This document shows, piece after piece, positions 1 to 10,316 of a stretch of DNA of 64,000 bases. Origin of the DNA: Cylicocyclus nassatus (Eukaryota > Nematoda > Chromadorea > Rhabditida > Strongylidae); the NCBI GenBank assembly GCA_958299035.1, contig CATQJL010000223.1:46798162-46862161 (forward strand), written 5' to 3'. Numbering within the stretch: the stretch's first letter is position 1; each line of letters opens with the position of its first letter. The translations under genes and the position numbers were made by a program. The notes under the pieces were generated by a model that saw only the letters and a program-made list of their open reading frames with translations, did no database searches and was not told the origin of the DNA.

Positions 1-10
1 CAAACCTAGT

Positions 11-566
11 TCTACAAGATAGTGCTCAAATATCTACACCAGCTTTGATCCACGCGAAGTTTTGAGCCAAAAACTGAAAAAAAAACCATGCGTCTGAAAA
101 CCTTAAGACAGATCTTAGAAAAATTGTAACTTCGTTCAAAAAGCTCATACAAATTTTCTTTCTTGCTCACGCGCAGACGTTTCACGTAAGGCCCCGGGCA
201 GACTTCACGCGATTTGATCGTCGCGACTGAGTCGCGACGAGACAACTGTTACAACATCATTCCATGCCGATCAACTTGCATTCGGTTGTAATACTTCTCC
301 AGCCCGACATTTTTGAATGTGAAATGAAAATGAATGGAAATCTTGGCGATTAGATCGCGACTAAGTCGCGTGAAGTCTGACCGGGGCCTTACGTGAAACG
401 TCTGCGCGTGAGCAAGAAAGAAAATTTGTATGAGCTTTTTGAACGAAGTTACAATTTTTCTAAGTTCTGTCTTAAGGTTTTCGGACGCATGGTTTTTTTT
501 TCAGTTTTTGGCTCAAAACTTCGCGTGGATCAAAGCTGGTGTAGATATTTGGGCACTACCTTGTAG
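11..566. repeat. Long foldback element (outer inverted repeat)
   Basis: The first ~175 bases return in reverse complement at about 392-566, so the stretch can fold into one long hairpin. The arms include the segment with CACGCGCAGACGTTTCACG next to the centre. No coding capacity is visible. The centre is occupied by a separate MITE (187-391) that also occurs alone at 3147-3355, so the outer arms are an older element that was invaded. Confidence 0.75.
187..391. mobile_element. MITE family A, copy 1 (nested)
   Basis: About 205 bp with terminal inverted repeats beginning TAAGGCCCCGG and containing CTTCACGCGATTTGAT. The core carries short palindromes of GTCGCGAC type. A second copy with its internal part reversed lies at 3147-3355. 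It has no ORF and is presumably mobilised in trans by an unidentified DNA transposase. It sits almost exactly at the dyad centre of the 11-566 foldback. Confidence 0.75.
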
Positions 567-589
567 AGCTTGCGCTATCAAATGATATA

Positions 590-1830
590 TCGAATCCTAC
601 TTGGGATATAGGATTATTCCGAGTTATTGCGGTCTGTACCTATTTTGGTGCAGGAATTATGCATCAACCTAATATATATCACCTGAAAGCTCTTGAAGAG
701 GAGAATCCGACCTTTGAAGTTGCAACATGATTCATGCAATTCTGAAGAAGTCATAAGTTGTTGAATTCTGAAAAGGGTTTTTTACCTGTTTTTTTTTCAA
801 GAGCGTGGATCTCGGCGGTATCTCAATGGATCGGTACGATGGAAAAATAATCTAATAGCGCAAACTTTAATCTACAAAACCTATGAAGTCGAAGTTGCTG
901 ACATCTTCAACCACTAGATTTATAACAGTGAAACTTTGGCATGATATTTCACTAATTTATTATTCGAAATTCTGGCTGTCGGCGGTTACTGCCTGTATCA
1001 ACCTACCTTCTTCACAGTACGTTATGACAAAATTTACCTGATAAAATACGTAAAGTTTAGCTGAGTTTTACTTACAAATACAATTTGATTAACACATTTA
1101 TGTCAAATATTTATGCAGCTGTACTCATCGATTTGTGGCCCTAAAGAGAGCCGTTGGTTCACAGTTGTTGGCCCGAAGAGACCACTGGATTAGAGCTCTT
1201 CAATTATCCGAAGTCATCGTGAAGCTTTGCTCTCAAAACCGTAGAGAGTGCTGAGGCGTAGATGCGTCCATGTCGGTGATGGCCTTCAGGTGCTCGCAGT
1301 AGGCGACGGCGAGTTCCTAAAAGTGAACTATATAGAAATATGCTATCAATACTTTCTTTTGCGTTCGTTTTGCTTTACCTTCACTTTTTTTAGCTTCAGT
1401 AGAAAAAATTCCAAAATCCGAAAGTGAAGGTGGGTGGTGGTCACCCTGTAATAGCTCAAAAGTGAAGGTACTCAGACAATCGCTGGGGGCAGGCGGGCAC
1501 CGGAAAAATAGATTGCTGATTTCTCGCACCCCGCTCGCGGATTTTTTGCAAAGCAATCAGGACTTTTCGGAAGACCGCTTGCTGAGTCAGCGGATTTTTG
1601 AGAGACCGCCTGTTGAATTTTTTTTCGCTCTTATCTTTTGCAGATATACTGCTGAATCTTTGAGGAATCGAGAACTCAACAAGCGGTCTTCCGAAAAGTC
1701 CCGATTGCTTTCCAAAAAATCCGCGAGCGGAGTGCGAGAGATCAGCAATCTATTTTTCCGGTGCCCGTCTGCCCCCCGCGATTGTCTGAGTAGGAGGAGA
1801 CTCGGCTGCGACTATCGCACCTCTGGGTCG
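590..1830. repeat. Half copy of the 10.7-12.4 kb foldback element
   Basis: This stretch is colinear with the right half of the foldback at 10684-12415. Shared landmarks are the 'GCTCTTGAAGAGGAGAATC' segment, the 'GGCGGTTACTGCCTG' segment, the 'TTCACTTTT' blocks and the terminal 'CTATCGCACCTCTG'. It is broken by a MITE at 1471-1790. The left half is missing. Noncoding. Confidence 0.7.
1471..1790. mobile_element. MITE family B, copy 1
   Basis: 320 bp with long inverted repeats (~140 bp each) starting CTCAGACAATCGC and ending GCGATTGTCTGAG, flanked by TA on both sides. TA target duplication points to a Tc1/mariner-type transposase acting in trans. A 319-bp copy lies at 10317-10635. Open frames through it are a by-product of the GC-rich palindrome. 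Confidence 0.8.
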
Positions 1831-2089
1831 GGCGGTCCGCAAACTTGCGCTTTTTGCAAGCGGTTAGCAGAATTTTGGGGCGTGGCCAAACTTTCAGCGG
1901 GCGGTACTTCCTTTACTGTCGCATGTTCTGTCAGCAGGAAGCTATACAGCACTCTTTGCAAGCGCTCGGCAAATAATTTCTTTCAGCGAGCGCTGGCCAT
2001 AAATCCAGCGAGCGCTCGGACTCTTTTTACGCAGTTACGGGCGTAGGCCAAGCAAAGGTAAAGCTCTATATGGCAGAGGCGTCATCGAT
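1831..2089. other. GC-richer stretch with short local repeats
   Basis: Contains several short direct and inverted repeats around GCGAGCGCT. No gene, splice structure or recognised element was seen. Confidence 0.3.
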
Positions 2090-2111
2090 GGTTTAATTAC
2101 CCGAGTTTGGG
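2090..2111 (+). other. SL1 spliced-leader-like 22-mer
   Basis: The 22 bases match the nematode SL1 leader at 20 of 22 positions, starting GGTTTAATTACCC; the two differences are A to G at leader positions 14 and 21. The 5' splice donor (GTAAAC) that follows the leader in a functional SL RNA gene is absent; the next bases are ATACTT. A perfect 17-nt hairpin follows at 2148-2164, but no convincing Sm site is present. It could be a decayed SL RNA gene or a reverse-transcribed trans-spliced mRNA end. Confidence 0.45.
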
Positions 2112-3146
2112 ATACTTTCCCTCAGCGGAAGCTACCTGTAAGCTGTGCGGTCCTTCAAGGACCGTGCGGCCCTAAAAATTTTCCATATTCTCGCGGAAAA
2201 TCCACGAGAAAGCGGCCCCTGCGCCGCCACTAATCTATGAAAAGCCGCGATTGTTCTCCGAGCGTTCGTCCAAAAATCGTCCAACATTCTTATGAAAATC
2301 TGCATGCAGACCGTAAGAAATCAGCGGACTATTTTTTCGGTGCCCGCTTGCCCAGAAATCGCATGGCCGCCTACTTCCGGTAATTTTCTACGCGGAAATG
2401 GTAGACAATAGATTAGTTTCACGGTAATCTGGGAAGACGAAAATTGATTTGGTAATCGTCTGCTCCCTCCCCCTTCCCCCTTTCAAGCCTTTGTAAAGGC
2501 TAGCAGGCATTCCGTTGCCTAAATACAAAGTAGAGTGGGTTCGGTGCATTGAAGAGGTGCATCGATAATGTTTTCCAAATCTTTTATCTCTTTCATTCAT
2601 CATTTCACTCACGTTGCCCAAGATTTGCAAACCCGTGATCCTCTGAGGTTGGGTGTTCAATGCTTACTTGACATGCTGATAGCAAAGAGATACAGTTGTG
2701 AAAGAGCCTGGTTATGCTTGAGATGAGTGCGATCGATGACATGGAATGATCGCATCCGGTCGTGCGACATATTTATCGCTCGCCTCTGGTAGTAAGTTCC
2801 ACATGACATCTTTCTCGAGGCAGCCATGATAGATCCTTGATGTATTTCATCAAACCTTCACTGAGTTTGGAAAGAGATAAATTTTGAAAAGGAATGCTCC
2901 CTAGGGATCTCTGGGATCACATAAAACATCTAAAACTCAGTTTTCATGACAATACACTAGCATTCATTACGCAAAGGTATGAGGTTAGTATAGCTTCTAA
3001 AAATGAGTAGAAAACAAGGGCTAAAGATTCTTGGAGCAACGAGATATAAGGCGTTTCCTCACAGCAATTCGCCCTTTGGATGTATACTAGCTTGCAGGCC
3101 TGGGTGAAAAGCTTAGAGTGAGCTACATTTTAGGAGCTTGAAACAG
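2112..3146. other. No gene recognised
   Basis: Begins with the 17-nt hairpin at 2148-2164 and then AT-average DNA. Upstream exons of the membrane-protein gene at 3521 could lie here, but none could be defined. Confidence 0.3.
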
Positions 3147-3355
3147 TAAGGCCCCGGACAGACTTCACGCGATTTGATTGTCGCGACTCAATCGCCGACA
3201 TTTCCATTCATTTTCATTTCACATTCAAAAATTTCGGGCTGGAAAAGTATCACAACCGAAATGCAAGTTGATCGGCATAGAATGATGTTGTAACAGCTGT
3301 CTCGTCGCGATTCAGTCGCGACGATCAAATCGCGTGAAGTCTGTCAGGGGCCTAA
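3147..3355. mobile_element. MITE family A, copy 2
   Basis: About 209 bp, ends TAAGGCCCCGGACAG and CTGTCAGGGGCCTAA. Its internal sequence is the reverse complement of the 187-391 copy, with some 90% identity by eye. It lies upstream of the first recognisable exon of the membrane-protein gene, probably in an intron. Confidence 0.75.
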
Positions 3356-3520
3356 CGCTTACACTCATAAAAGTACCACAAAAAGCGTTTTTTAGCGTGT
3401 TCATAAAAGTTATGGTAGTCTTTCTTGAAGTAAGCGTGACACAGTGTAGTAATGACCAAACATCCAAATCCTAGAAACAAGCGTCGAAAAAAGTAAGATA
3501 GGCATTTTCTGATTTTTTAG

Positions 3521-4386
3521 GTCTACATGTAATTAAAGTCATGCTAGTCGCAATGGCAATAATATTTGCTTTACTTGCAACGGTTACAAGAGCTGTTTGC
3601 TTATTTTATCCATTTCTGTGTGTCATCGTGAGTTCTTCATCATACAATATGCTTAAGTATATCTGCTACTTTTCCAGGTCTTTGAATTCATAAAAGCTTT
3701 GACCGTCTTCCTTCTATTAGCTCTTAAACTTGCGTTCCCTAAGAAGTATTCCCAACTAATCAATATAAGAGGTTTGCGTTCTATTCGGAGAAGCATCGAT
3801 AAATACAGATTGAAGGATTAAATCATCTCCGGATGCTTACCAGAGACTCACGCACTGATGATGAAATTTGCTATGTCTGGAATGGATTCTGTGTGATCTA
3901 CTTTGTACTTGTGTCGCTCACTTTAATTCGCAATATCGCAGAAATGCAATGGAGAGAGGTTGCACTTTGATTCTCAAAAAACTATAGTCGAGTAGATTTT
4001 CTGTTCAATATGGTGTGCTTGCAGTGCCGAGAAAATGAGGTAGAATTAGCGCCTGAAATTAGCTGTGACGGCGACGTCCACCCCTTGCGCAAAATGCCAG
4101 TATAACTGGAGTGGTTATTTGTTCACGCGCTTTTTTGCATTTTCTCAGCACTGCAAGCACACTACATTAAGCAGAAAATCTACTCGTCTGTAGGTAATCG
4201 TAATTTCAGCGTGTGAGAAGACATCATGATAACGTCTATCCTCCACTTTTATCACCTACTCCGAGAACACGTGTGGTGTTGCCTAGGGAACTTGAAGTAG
4301 GAGGTGTGAACACTGATGATCCTCCTCCATACTCGGTTGTGTCACATTTCCCACTCCCTAACTCGCATTATGAAATAGAAGTTTAG
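3521..4386 (+). CDS. Multi-pass membrane protein with PPPY tail (C-terminal exons)
   Basis: Four exons join in one frame: 3521-3627, 3678-3771, 3846-3958 and 4210-4386 (stop TAG). Introns of 50, 74 and 251 bp have GT-AG ends; the third is long only because a MITE sits in it. The ~162 residues contain three hydrophobic segments, one per exon (around VAMAIIFALLATV, ALTVFLLLALKL and GFCVIYFVLVSLTLI). A polar tail follows with the PY motif TDDPPPYSVV, which in known families binds WW domains of Nedd4-type ubiquitin ligases. Few-span membrane proteins with a C-terminal PY motif resemble the lysosomal LAPTM family, but that assignment is tentative. The N-terminus was not found: exon 3521 starts in phase 1, so an upstream exon must exist. 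Confidence 0.6.
3984..4193. mobile_element. MITE family C, copy 1 (intronic)
   Basis: About 210 bp with ends TATAGTCGAGTAGATTTTCTG-like and its inverse; the inner arms carry a GTGCTTGCAGTGC block. It fills intron 3 of the membrane-protein gene and stops 16 bp before the acceptor of the last exon. Removing it leaves a ~41-bp intron. A related, larger copy is at 55540-56028. Confidence 0.7.
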
Positions 4387-4932
4387 TCAACCATGCAGTT
4401 GGAAACTGCCAAAGAAGAAACGGATCCGCCCCGATACTCGCAACTGGGTTACTCACCAAGAGGATCTCCACCTGCTCCTGTTATGAGGTTTGTCATTTTC
4501 AAAGCCGTTACATATGGCAATATTCTTTTTTGTTTGAGCTCGGAAAGCTCTATAGTCGCCAACGACAAAACAGATGACCGGACAAGTCGAGCACTTTGAA
4601 AAGCCCAATTTTCAAGAATCCCGGCCATTATATAGACGCTACGAATTGAAACAAAACGAGTACATTATACAGATTCAGTGCTTTTAAACCATGACGATTA
4701 TTCTCTCAAGTCAGATCTTTTCTTGCACGTACTTTGTGACAAGTGATTGCTGGATAAATTATCAGAATTTTACTTGGTCATATATGTCTCTTCTAGCCCT
4801 CACTTTGCTGGCTCTAAAACTCCTTCCGGAGTTGCCCGAACTGTGTCGGTGCTGAGACAGCTCCGATACATTGCGATGCTGTCTCGCACTGTCTCATCGG
4901 CAGTAGAACACGCAACTCTGGACAGAATTTGA
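4387..4932 (+). CDS. Second PY-motif tail: downstream exons of the membrane-protein locus
   Basis: Immediately after the TAG at 4384-4386 the same frame stays open, with an ATG at 4393, to a donor at 4488 (exon 4387-4487). It joins in phase (AG+C) to exon 4797-4932, which has acceptor TCTCTTCTAG and ends at TGA. From the ATG this gives ~76 residues, including a second PY-like motif (TDPPRYSQLGYSP), a proline-rich stretch and a basic helix-like end. It may be an alternative C-terminus (the TTTAG at 4386 could serve as acceptor), a readthrough extension or a very short downstream cistron. Transcripts would decide. Confidence 0.45.
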
Positions 4933-5026
4933 TTAAGCTTCTTCAGTTAGCACCAGCATGAGTTCCTACTGTTACACTTTATGCTTTTGGCCGGCATATT
5001 GTCGAATTCTTTGTTGGTTACAGCAT

Positions 5027-5477
5027 TACAGTTGTAGCGGTGGAATCCGGCCAAAATTTCGAGATTTTCGAGATTTGCGGGAAATGCGGGAGCTAGTTAT
5101 AACTTCTTATAAAACAATTTCGTTTGAAATCTGCAAGAAGATTTGACTTCACCTTGATGGAACAAATCTTTTAGTACATAATATGCCCGTAGTCTATGGT
5201 GATAAGGCAGACTAATGATATACTTTGTTATTTTCAAAATTTGTTTGTATGAGCAACAATACATGTTGATAATCTCATAACGTATACCAATACAATAGAG
5301 TGCACCATGGAAAACCGGCATAATGTCTGCTAAAAGATTCGTCTCATCAAGCTGAAGCCAAATCTCCTTGCAGATTACAAATAAAGTTGCTTTAGAAGAA
5401 GTTTAAACTAAATCCCGCAAGTCCCGCGAATCCCGAAAATCCCGCAACTTTGGCCGGATTCTACCGCTATAACTGTA
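5027..5477. mobile_element. MITE family D
   Basis: About 451 bp with inverted ends TACAGTTGTAGCGGTGGAAT and its near complement. The arms contain GGCCAAAATTTCG and TGCGGGA blocks. No transposase frame. Single copy in the window. Confidence 0.7.
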
Positions 5478-5483
5478 GGTCTG

Positions 5484-6157
5484 CAGAAACAAATTACAAA
5501 AAACTCATTTGTAGAACAGTCGTCCCACCCCATTGGACACCTCATAGATGAATTTGAATCTAAACTGGAGAAGACTGAAATGAGACTTTCGCGTTCTACC
5601 GCAACCGCGATTGAACGCGAAAGTCTCACTTTGGTGCAAACTTACAAATATTATTTAGTTACCCTTGTTGTCACTTGTCATTCCCTACGTCATGAACAAT
5701 GTTCATTATAAGAGTAGCCGATTTTGGCATTCTCGAGCGATTTCATAGAAACTATACACGTTGTTCTCGATTGTTCGCTGATTCTAGGTAAGCTCGGACA
5801 AACGTTGCAGATCGGTAACAGCTGACCCAAAATTCACGACAGTAAAGTTCGACACATGCTACTTACCAAAAAAATGTACAAGCAAAAAATTACCAATTAA
5901 TCGTGTAATCGAGTTTACCCGAACTCAGAGTATAACAAACGTGCGTGGAAGTAAGAATCGCTCAACAACAACAACAGATTTCTCGATTTTGGCAAACATT
6001 GTTAAAACACACAAATAGCGGTTGTCAACGAGAAAGAGGAGGAAAGCGTTTGTAAGGTTAACACGTACGACAGTGCCGCGCAATGGTGCGCAGCAAACAG
6101 TCTGTGCCTATGGACGACGCTGCGCATGCGTGGCACATTGGTCCCGCAAACACCTCT
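5484..6157. other. Possible exon plus perfect hairpin; otherwise empty
   Basis: After CTGCAG at 5483 the + strand stays open to about 5700 and reads as a charged, helix-like peptide (containing LIDEFESKLEKTEMRLSRST). A 16-bp perfect inverted repeat, TGAGACTTTCGCGTTC, spans 5581-5628 inside it, which argues for a structural element instead. No clear donor was found. The rest is featureless. Confidence 0.2.
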
Positions 6158-6537
6158 GAGCGCGATAACAGCGCCCACACGCCCTACGCTCTAGGTATCG
6201 ATAGCATAATGCAATTGCCTGACAAGTCGAGATTGTAGTATGCTATTCGTACGCAGAAATCAAAGAAATTGCAATAAGTGACTGTTCTCGCGTAAGCACG
6301 CCCCATTTCTCCATTTTCTATTTCATTATTTCAATGGTTAAAGCAGTATTATTGGGGAAAAGTGCAATGATAAAACAACATCAACATTTCCGCAGCTAAT
6401 TCAGTTAAGACAATGCCAGCTTCGTGCCAGCCGCCGTCAGAAACTGTATTAGGTTTGAGGGCGGTGCCAATGTACAGGGCGGTGCTAATATTTGAACCGA
6501 GAACCGAGCGTAGCGCGTGTGGGCGCTGTTATCGCAT
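6158..6537. repeat. Foldback element
   Basis: The block GCGATAACAGCGCCCACACG near 6162 returns inverted near 6530, giving ~30-bp arms about 380 bp apart. GC-rich inner sequence, no ORF. Confidence 0.5.
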
Positions 6538-6616
6538 GACTTTGATCATGATCATTGCCATTCTGCTGGCCCGTTTTCTGTTAGTGGTCAAACTACAGTC
6601 AAAAGCTACCCTTATA

Positions 6617-7426
6617 CTGGGTGTCCCAAAAAGATGTGCACACTGTTTGATCGTTAATAACTCTCTTGCTTTCATGTTTTTTGCCGAGTTTGAGGTTCTG
6701 TAGAGCGAGGTTCAACTCAATTTTACAGTATGGAGCGAATCACCAATCCATCTTCATTACTGTAGGATTACGGTATGAACTTCCAGCATACACCGCCAGT
6801 GCAGAATAGCCTTCCAATGAAGAAAATTCCGAATAATCTGAAAATTTGTGCTGCTTGGTTTTCAGGCGTGCTGATTTCAACACAATTTCTTACCAGTTCT
6901 TCGAGTTTTTCTAGTGGTGTAATTACATTTCTGACAAACACAGGAGAAACATGGCTACCCTAAACATGAGGTAACATAAGAGAAAAGCGCTACAGTGAAA
7001 AGCAAATTTCATATTTGAAATCAGCAAATCGACAAATTGGCCCAGTATAAGACTTTGTGGCTTGTTCTGTTTTTTTTCTAGCAGTGGCTGAAATTCTTCT
7101 CAAGTTGCTGCCGTAATCCTGCAGTAACGAAGAAAGATTGGAAGTTTCCTCTATGCTGTAAATCTAAGTTAAACCGGGTGGAGGACTATATGTCGCCGAA
7201 TTTGGAAGAGTCCTGCGCGGATTCCCTGCAGAAACGCATGTCCGCGCATATACAAGGGTGCGCGTTTGTCGCAAATGACCGCGGGGACCGCCCCTTTTCG
7301 GCGACATATAGTCCTCTACCCAGTTAAACCTCGCTCTGTAGAATGATACCTCAAGTTTGGCGGAAGACTTTCAGGCAGAGAGTTATTGACGATCAAGCAG
7401 TGCGCACATCTTTTTGGGATACCCTG
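6617..7426. mobile_element. TA-flanked mariner-like nonautonomous element, copy 1
   Basis: Ends CTGGGTGTCCCAAAAAGATG and its complement (GGGATACCCTG), flanked by TA. Second conserved blocks (CTCGCTCT, TACTGTAGGATTACGG) lie inside each end. The TIR and TA duplication fit the IS630/Tc1/mariner superfamily, but no transposase is present. The right arm is split by a hAT-type MITE (7176-7322). Other copies: 12446-13122 and 39133-40119. Confidence 0.8.
7176..7322. mobile_element. hAT-type MITE, copy 1
   Basis: 147 bp with inverted ends containing GGACTATATGTCGCCGAA, flanked by the perfect 8-bp duplication GTTAAACC (7168-7175 and 7323-7330). An 8-bp duplication is the hAT hallmark. It is inserted in the right arm of the mariner-like element. 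A copy of the same length is at 27384-27530. Confidence 0.85.
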
Positions 7427-8442
7427 TATATGCTTGTATCACGGCTACTTTTCCAAGAATGAAGGAAATGATGAAAACGGAAAAATGAGGCACTTCTTAA
7501 AAAGAGAATATGATTCCTAGTGACTTGTTTGAGCGAACTCTTCCCTTTTTGACTCAACTTTTAACGACTGAGTAATTTTGCATGTTTTTTGCACTCAACA
7601 TGCACCCAAAAAGCCGCCGATTGCAGCGCCTATCAGCCAAGACTTCGCTGATCCCGGGTTTTGCCTGTACTCTATGTATCAAGCCTAAGACTTACCTGAA
7701 ATTACTCTTTTCAGTTTATATGCATTAGTTGCTCATATAACACTAAGGCGCACTTAGGATTCAGTTCTCATTTCTTCTTACAAGGGGTCCAAGATAACGC
7801 GGTAAAGGCTGGGTTCATACTGATCCCGAAGTTCCGGAACAGTTCCAGCACGGTTCTCGCATTGTGCTGGAACTGTTCCAGAAATGTGAATACGCCGCAG
7901 CCACCCGCATGCAGTTCTGAACGGCGCGAACTAGCCATTTGCAATTCTCATCAACGGTTATCATAGTAGATTTCTCGTTTTCGCCCCAGGGGGCACGCGA
8001 AAGGCGACAATCGGCGCAAAATGCAAGAGGTGAAACATCCGCCACATTGGATTCCACCGAATTTTACTTTCTGCAATGAGTAGTGTATCTGTCCCCACCC
8101 CCACCCCGTAGTCGCCCGCCGTGTCACTTTAGCATCGAAGAGTTTTTGAGAGGCACAAAGTTGGGGATTGTCGCCTTCCGCATCATTCACCTGCACTGAT
8201 GATGAGATAAGTTCCAAGCTTGGAGAGGAGTGCAAAAATGAGCGCTATTTTGTCATGTACATTCGGCAAAAAATGGGGCTGAGACGCCTAAAAACCAAAT
8301 CTCATCAAAACACGAAGAAAAATCCGCAATTTTCACAATGGTGGTGGTAGTATCAGTCCTCTTTGAAGACAGCTCGTGATATCGAGTATGCAGCCACATT
8401 TTGAAATACAAAAAGGATGTTTTACGAAATTTTACAAATGTA
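7427..8442. other. No gene recognised; one strong hairpin
   Basis: A perfect 16-bp inverted repeat GGAACAGTTCCAGCAC with a 12-nt loop lies at 7836-7879, preceded by TTCATACTG. Hairpins with similar TTCATAC flanks occur at 50014 and 58537. The rest shows no supported exon. Confidence 0.4.
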
Positions 8443-9001
8443 CAGGGTGCGCCTAAATTATTTGCGCCAAGATATTTTAAGTAGTGTCACAACGAAGGCA
8501 ATGAGAAATTTGATCTGGATTCAATGTCGTAGAATGTCGTAAGCGTACTCTATAAAAAGCACTATCAGTATCCTAAATCGGTCTTTATTTAGAGAAGTAA
8601 GAATTCCAAGAAACAATGTTCGTTACCGAAAAAACGCAAGCTGACGCATTGTTAAATAGTCAAAATTTTTCATTGAATGCTGCTAAAGATTCCTAACCTC
8701 AATGATCTTAAAGTCAAAGATTAGCTCTATTTTATAGCGAAATCTTTATCTAGGAGAAGCGGTCACTGAAAAGATATATGCTGGGCAAGTTTGTGAGATT
8801 CTACCCGCGTGCAGCACGCGACAGAGTCAGAAAAATACTATGAATTTCTACAGAAAAGCAAAACAGGCAATTTCACATGTTTCAACTAGGATGCAGTGTT
8901 ATAGCACCAAGAAAAAATAAAAAGCTTGACCTCTCGCGGAGCTGATCTTGTATTCTTATGGTGCAGCGAGATACACGCGCAAATAATTGTGGCCCACCCT
9001 G
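8443..9001. mobile_element. TA-flanked mariner-like nonautonomous element, second family
   Basis: 559 bp between two TA dinucleotides. Left end CAGGGTGCGCCTAAATTATT; the right end is its imperfect complement (AATAATTGTGGCCCACCCTG). The TIRs differ from the GGTGTCCC family. No transposase frame. Confidence 0.7.
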
Positions 9002-9719
9002 TAGAAGGAACGCGCGAAGAAAATTACGTTTTTTAGGCACGGCAAAACATGGAAAACTTTATCCTTAAACCTCGCTTCGAACTCGGAAATCTCTTCACCA
9101 CAAGAAGACGCAAGGTGCAAGAATGAGACAAAATGAGCAGAACATACTATCAAAACCGTTTAAGGAATTTAAAAATTGCTAAATCGCGCCGCTCAAAACC
9201 GCACGCGGGCAGCTACAGCGCATGCAGCACAGTCGCGGAACAGTACCCAGCCAAACAACTGACCAGTTCACTGGTCCACTTGCAGCAGCGTCGATATGCT
9301 TGCTTGCATCTATGCTGCAACTCGAAAATTCACCGTATATGCAGGTAAACGCTTTCAAATGAGGTTTCTTAGTAATGAGGTAGATGTTGTCGAATAGGAT
9401 ACACGCTGTCTGAGAAAGTCGAAGGTAAATCATGACAAGTTGCGTTTCCAGACCCGAAAGTCGGGACAAATCTTGGCGCCGCGCAAAAACTACCAATTCG
9501 CTTGCGACTTCTCATTTTGCGGCGGATCTCCTGTGGGACGTGATTGCGATGTCTGAGTAGGATTGCCACTGAAACATAGCAGGAACCGCCGCGCGATTAG
9601 CGCTTTTTACTCATGTCTGAACACATTTCAGTACATTAGCATGTACCATTTTTATTCTCTCAGGAATTTGCAAAACGAATCATTCCTTTTGCTTGCAACG
9701 CTGAAGTCGGTGAAATAGC
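9002..9719. other. No gene recognised; possible 5' UTR at the end
   Basis: Mostly featureless. A splice or trans-splice acceptor (TTATTCTCTCAG) ends at about 9663, 57 bp before the candidate start codon at 9720. Confidence 0.3.
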
Positions 9720-9791
9720 ATGGATTTCGACCCTAAAGATGACAAAGCAGCTGGGAAACTAGACAAAGCAGAGGTTAAGAATGTCAGTAAG
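9720..9791 (+). CDS. Candidate first exon of an unidentified gene
   Basis: The ATG at 9720 opens 24 codons of a strongly hydrophilic peptide (starting MDFDPKDDKAAGKL) that runs straight into the donor AAG|GTAAGG in phase 0. The upstream acceptor could serve SL1 trans-splicing. A phase-compatible continuation starts after ACGTATCAG at 9985, but after ~16 codons it enters sequence shared with the foldback at 59058, so the second exon is doubtful. The product is not recognised. Confidence 0.3.
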
Positions 9792-10017
9792 GTAAGGTAT
9801 TTTAAGAATATTAGTGTGTTTCGACCATATAAGAAGACATCAATTTTTTTGGAACTTCCATGTATACCGATGTTGTAGAACTTTATCACTGTAACCCTTA
9901 CCATTTGTTTGTATATGCATTTATTTTGTGCCGAGATGCTCTAAAAAACAAACACCAACACATGTCCAGTTATTCACGTATCAGGTCGACGTCTTGCTTG
10001 CCGACCAGACTTCTAGA

Positions 10018-10290
10018 ACAGGGCCCGGCACAGGTCGTCTGGAAGTAGGAAGCAGTCTGGACTTCGTTTTTGGAGCAAAAAGCAAAGGAAATATCGTTTT
10101 TGACCAGTTGGGACCAAGCACCAAGAATAAGCGCCGTTCAGTTAAAGAAAGCTTTTCGGGCAGGTTATTACATAACTGACATGCTCTATCGTGAAGAAAA
10201 AATGTGCGCGCGATTTGAAAACAAGGCTAAAATAAAGAAATTGCTTGTTTACAGCGCACGCAAAATCACATGGCACCAAAATTGAACACC
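10018..10290. repeat. Fragment related to the 59.1 kb foldback
   Basis: Shares blocks such as GCAAAGGAAATATCGTTTTT and a GGCACAG-containing end with 59062-59265. The open frame across it is therefore not evidence of a gene. Confidence 0.5.
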
Positions 10291-10316
10291 ATACTTGGAA
10301 AGTTATTTAGCAAATA

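Noticed and set aside
1462..2046. 194-codon open frame on the + strand
   Set aside because: It runs through MITE B, whose GC-rich palindrome creates open frames; the same peptide pieces appear at 10359-10780.
9179..9496. 105-codon frame on the - strand
   Set aside because: Overlaps open frames on both strands with no splice signal or recognisable motif.
9985..10179. Second exon of the 9720 gene
   Set aside because: Phase fits, but most of it is sequence shared with the 59.1 kb foldback, so it is kept only as a remark.
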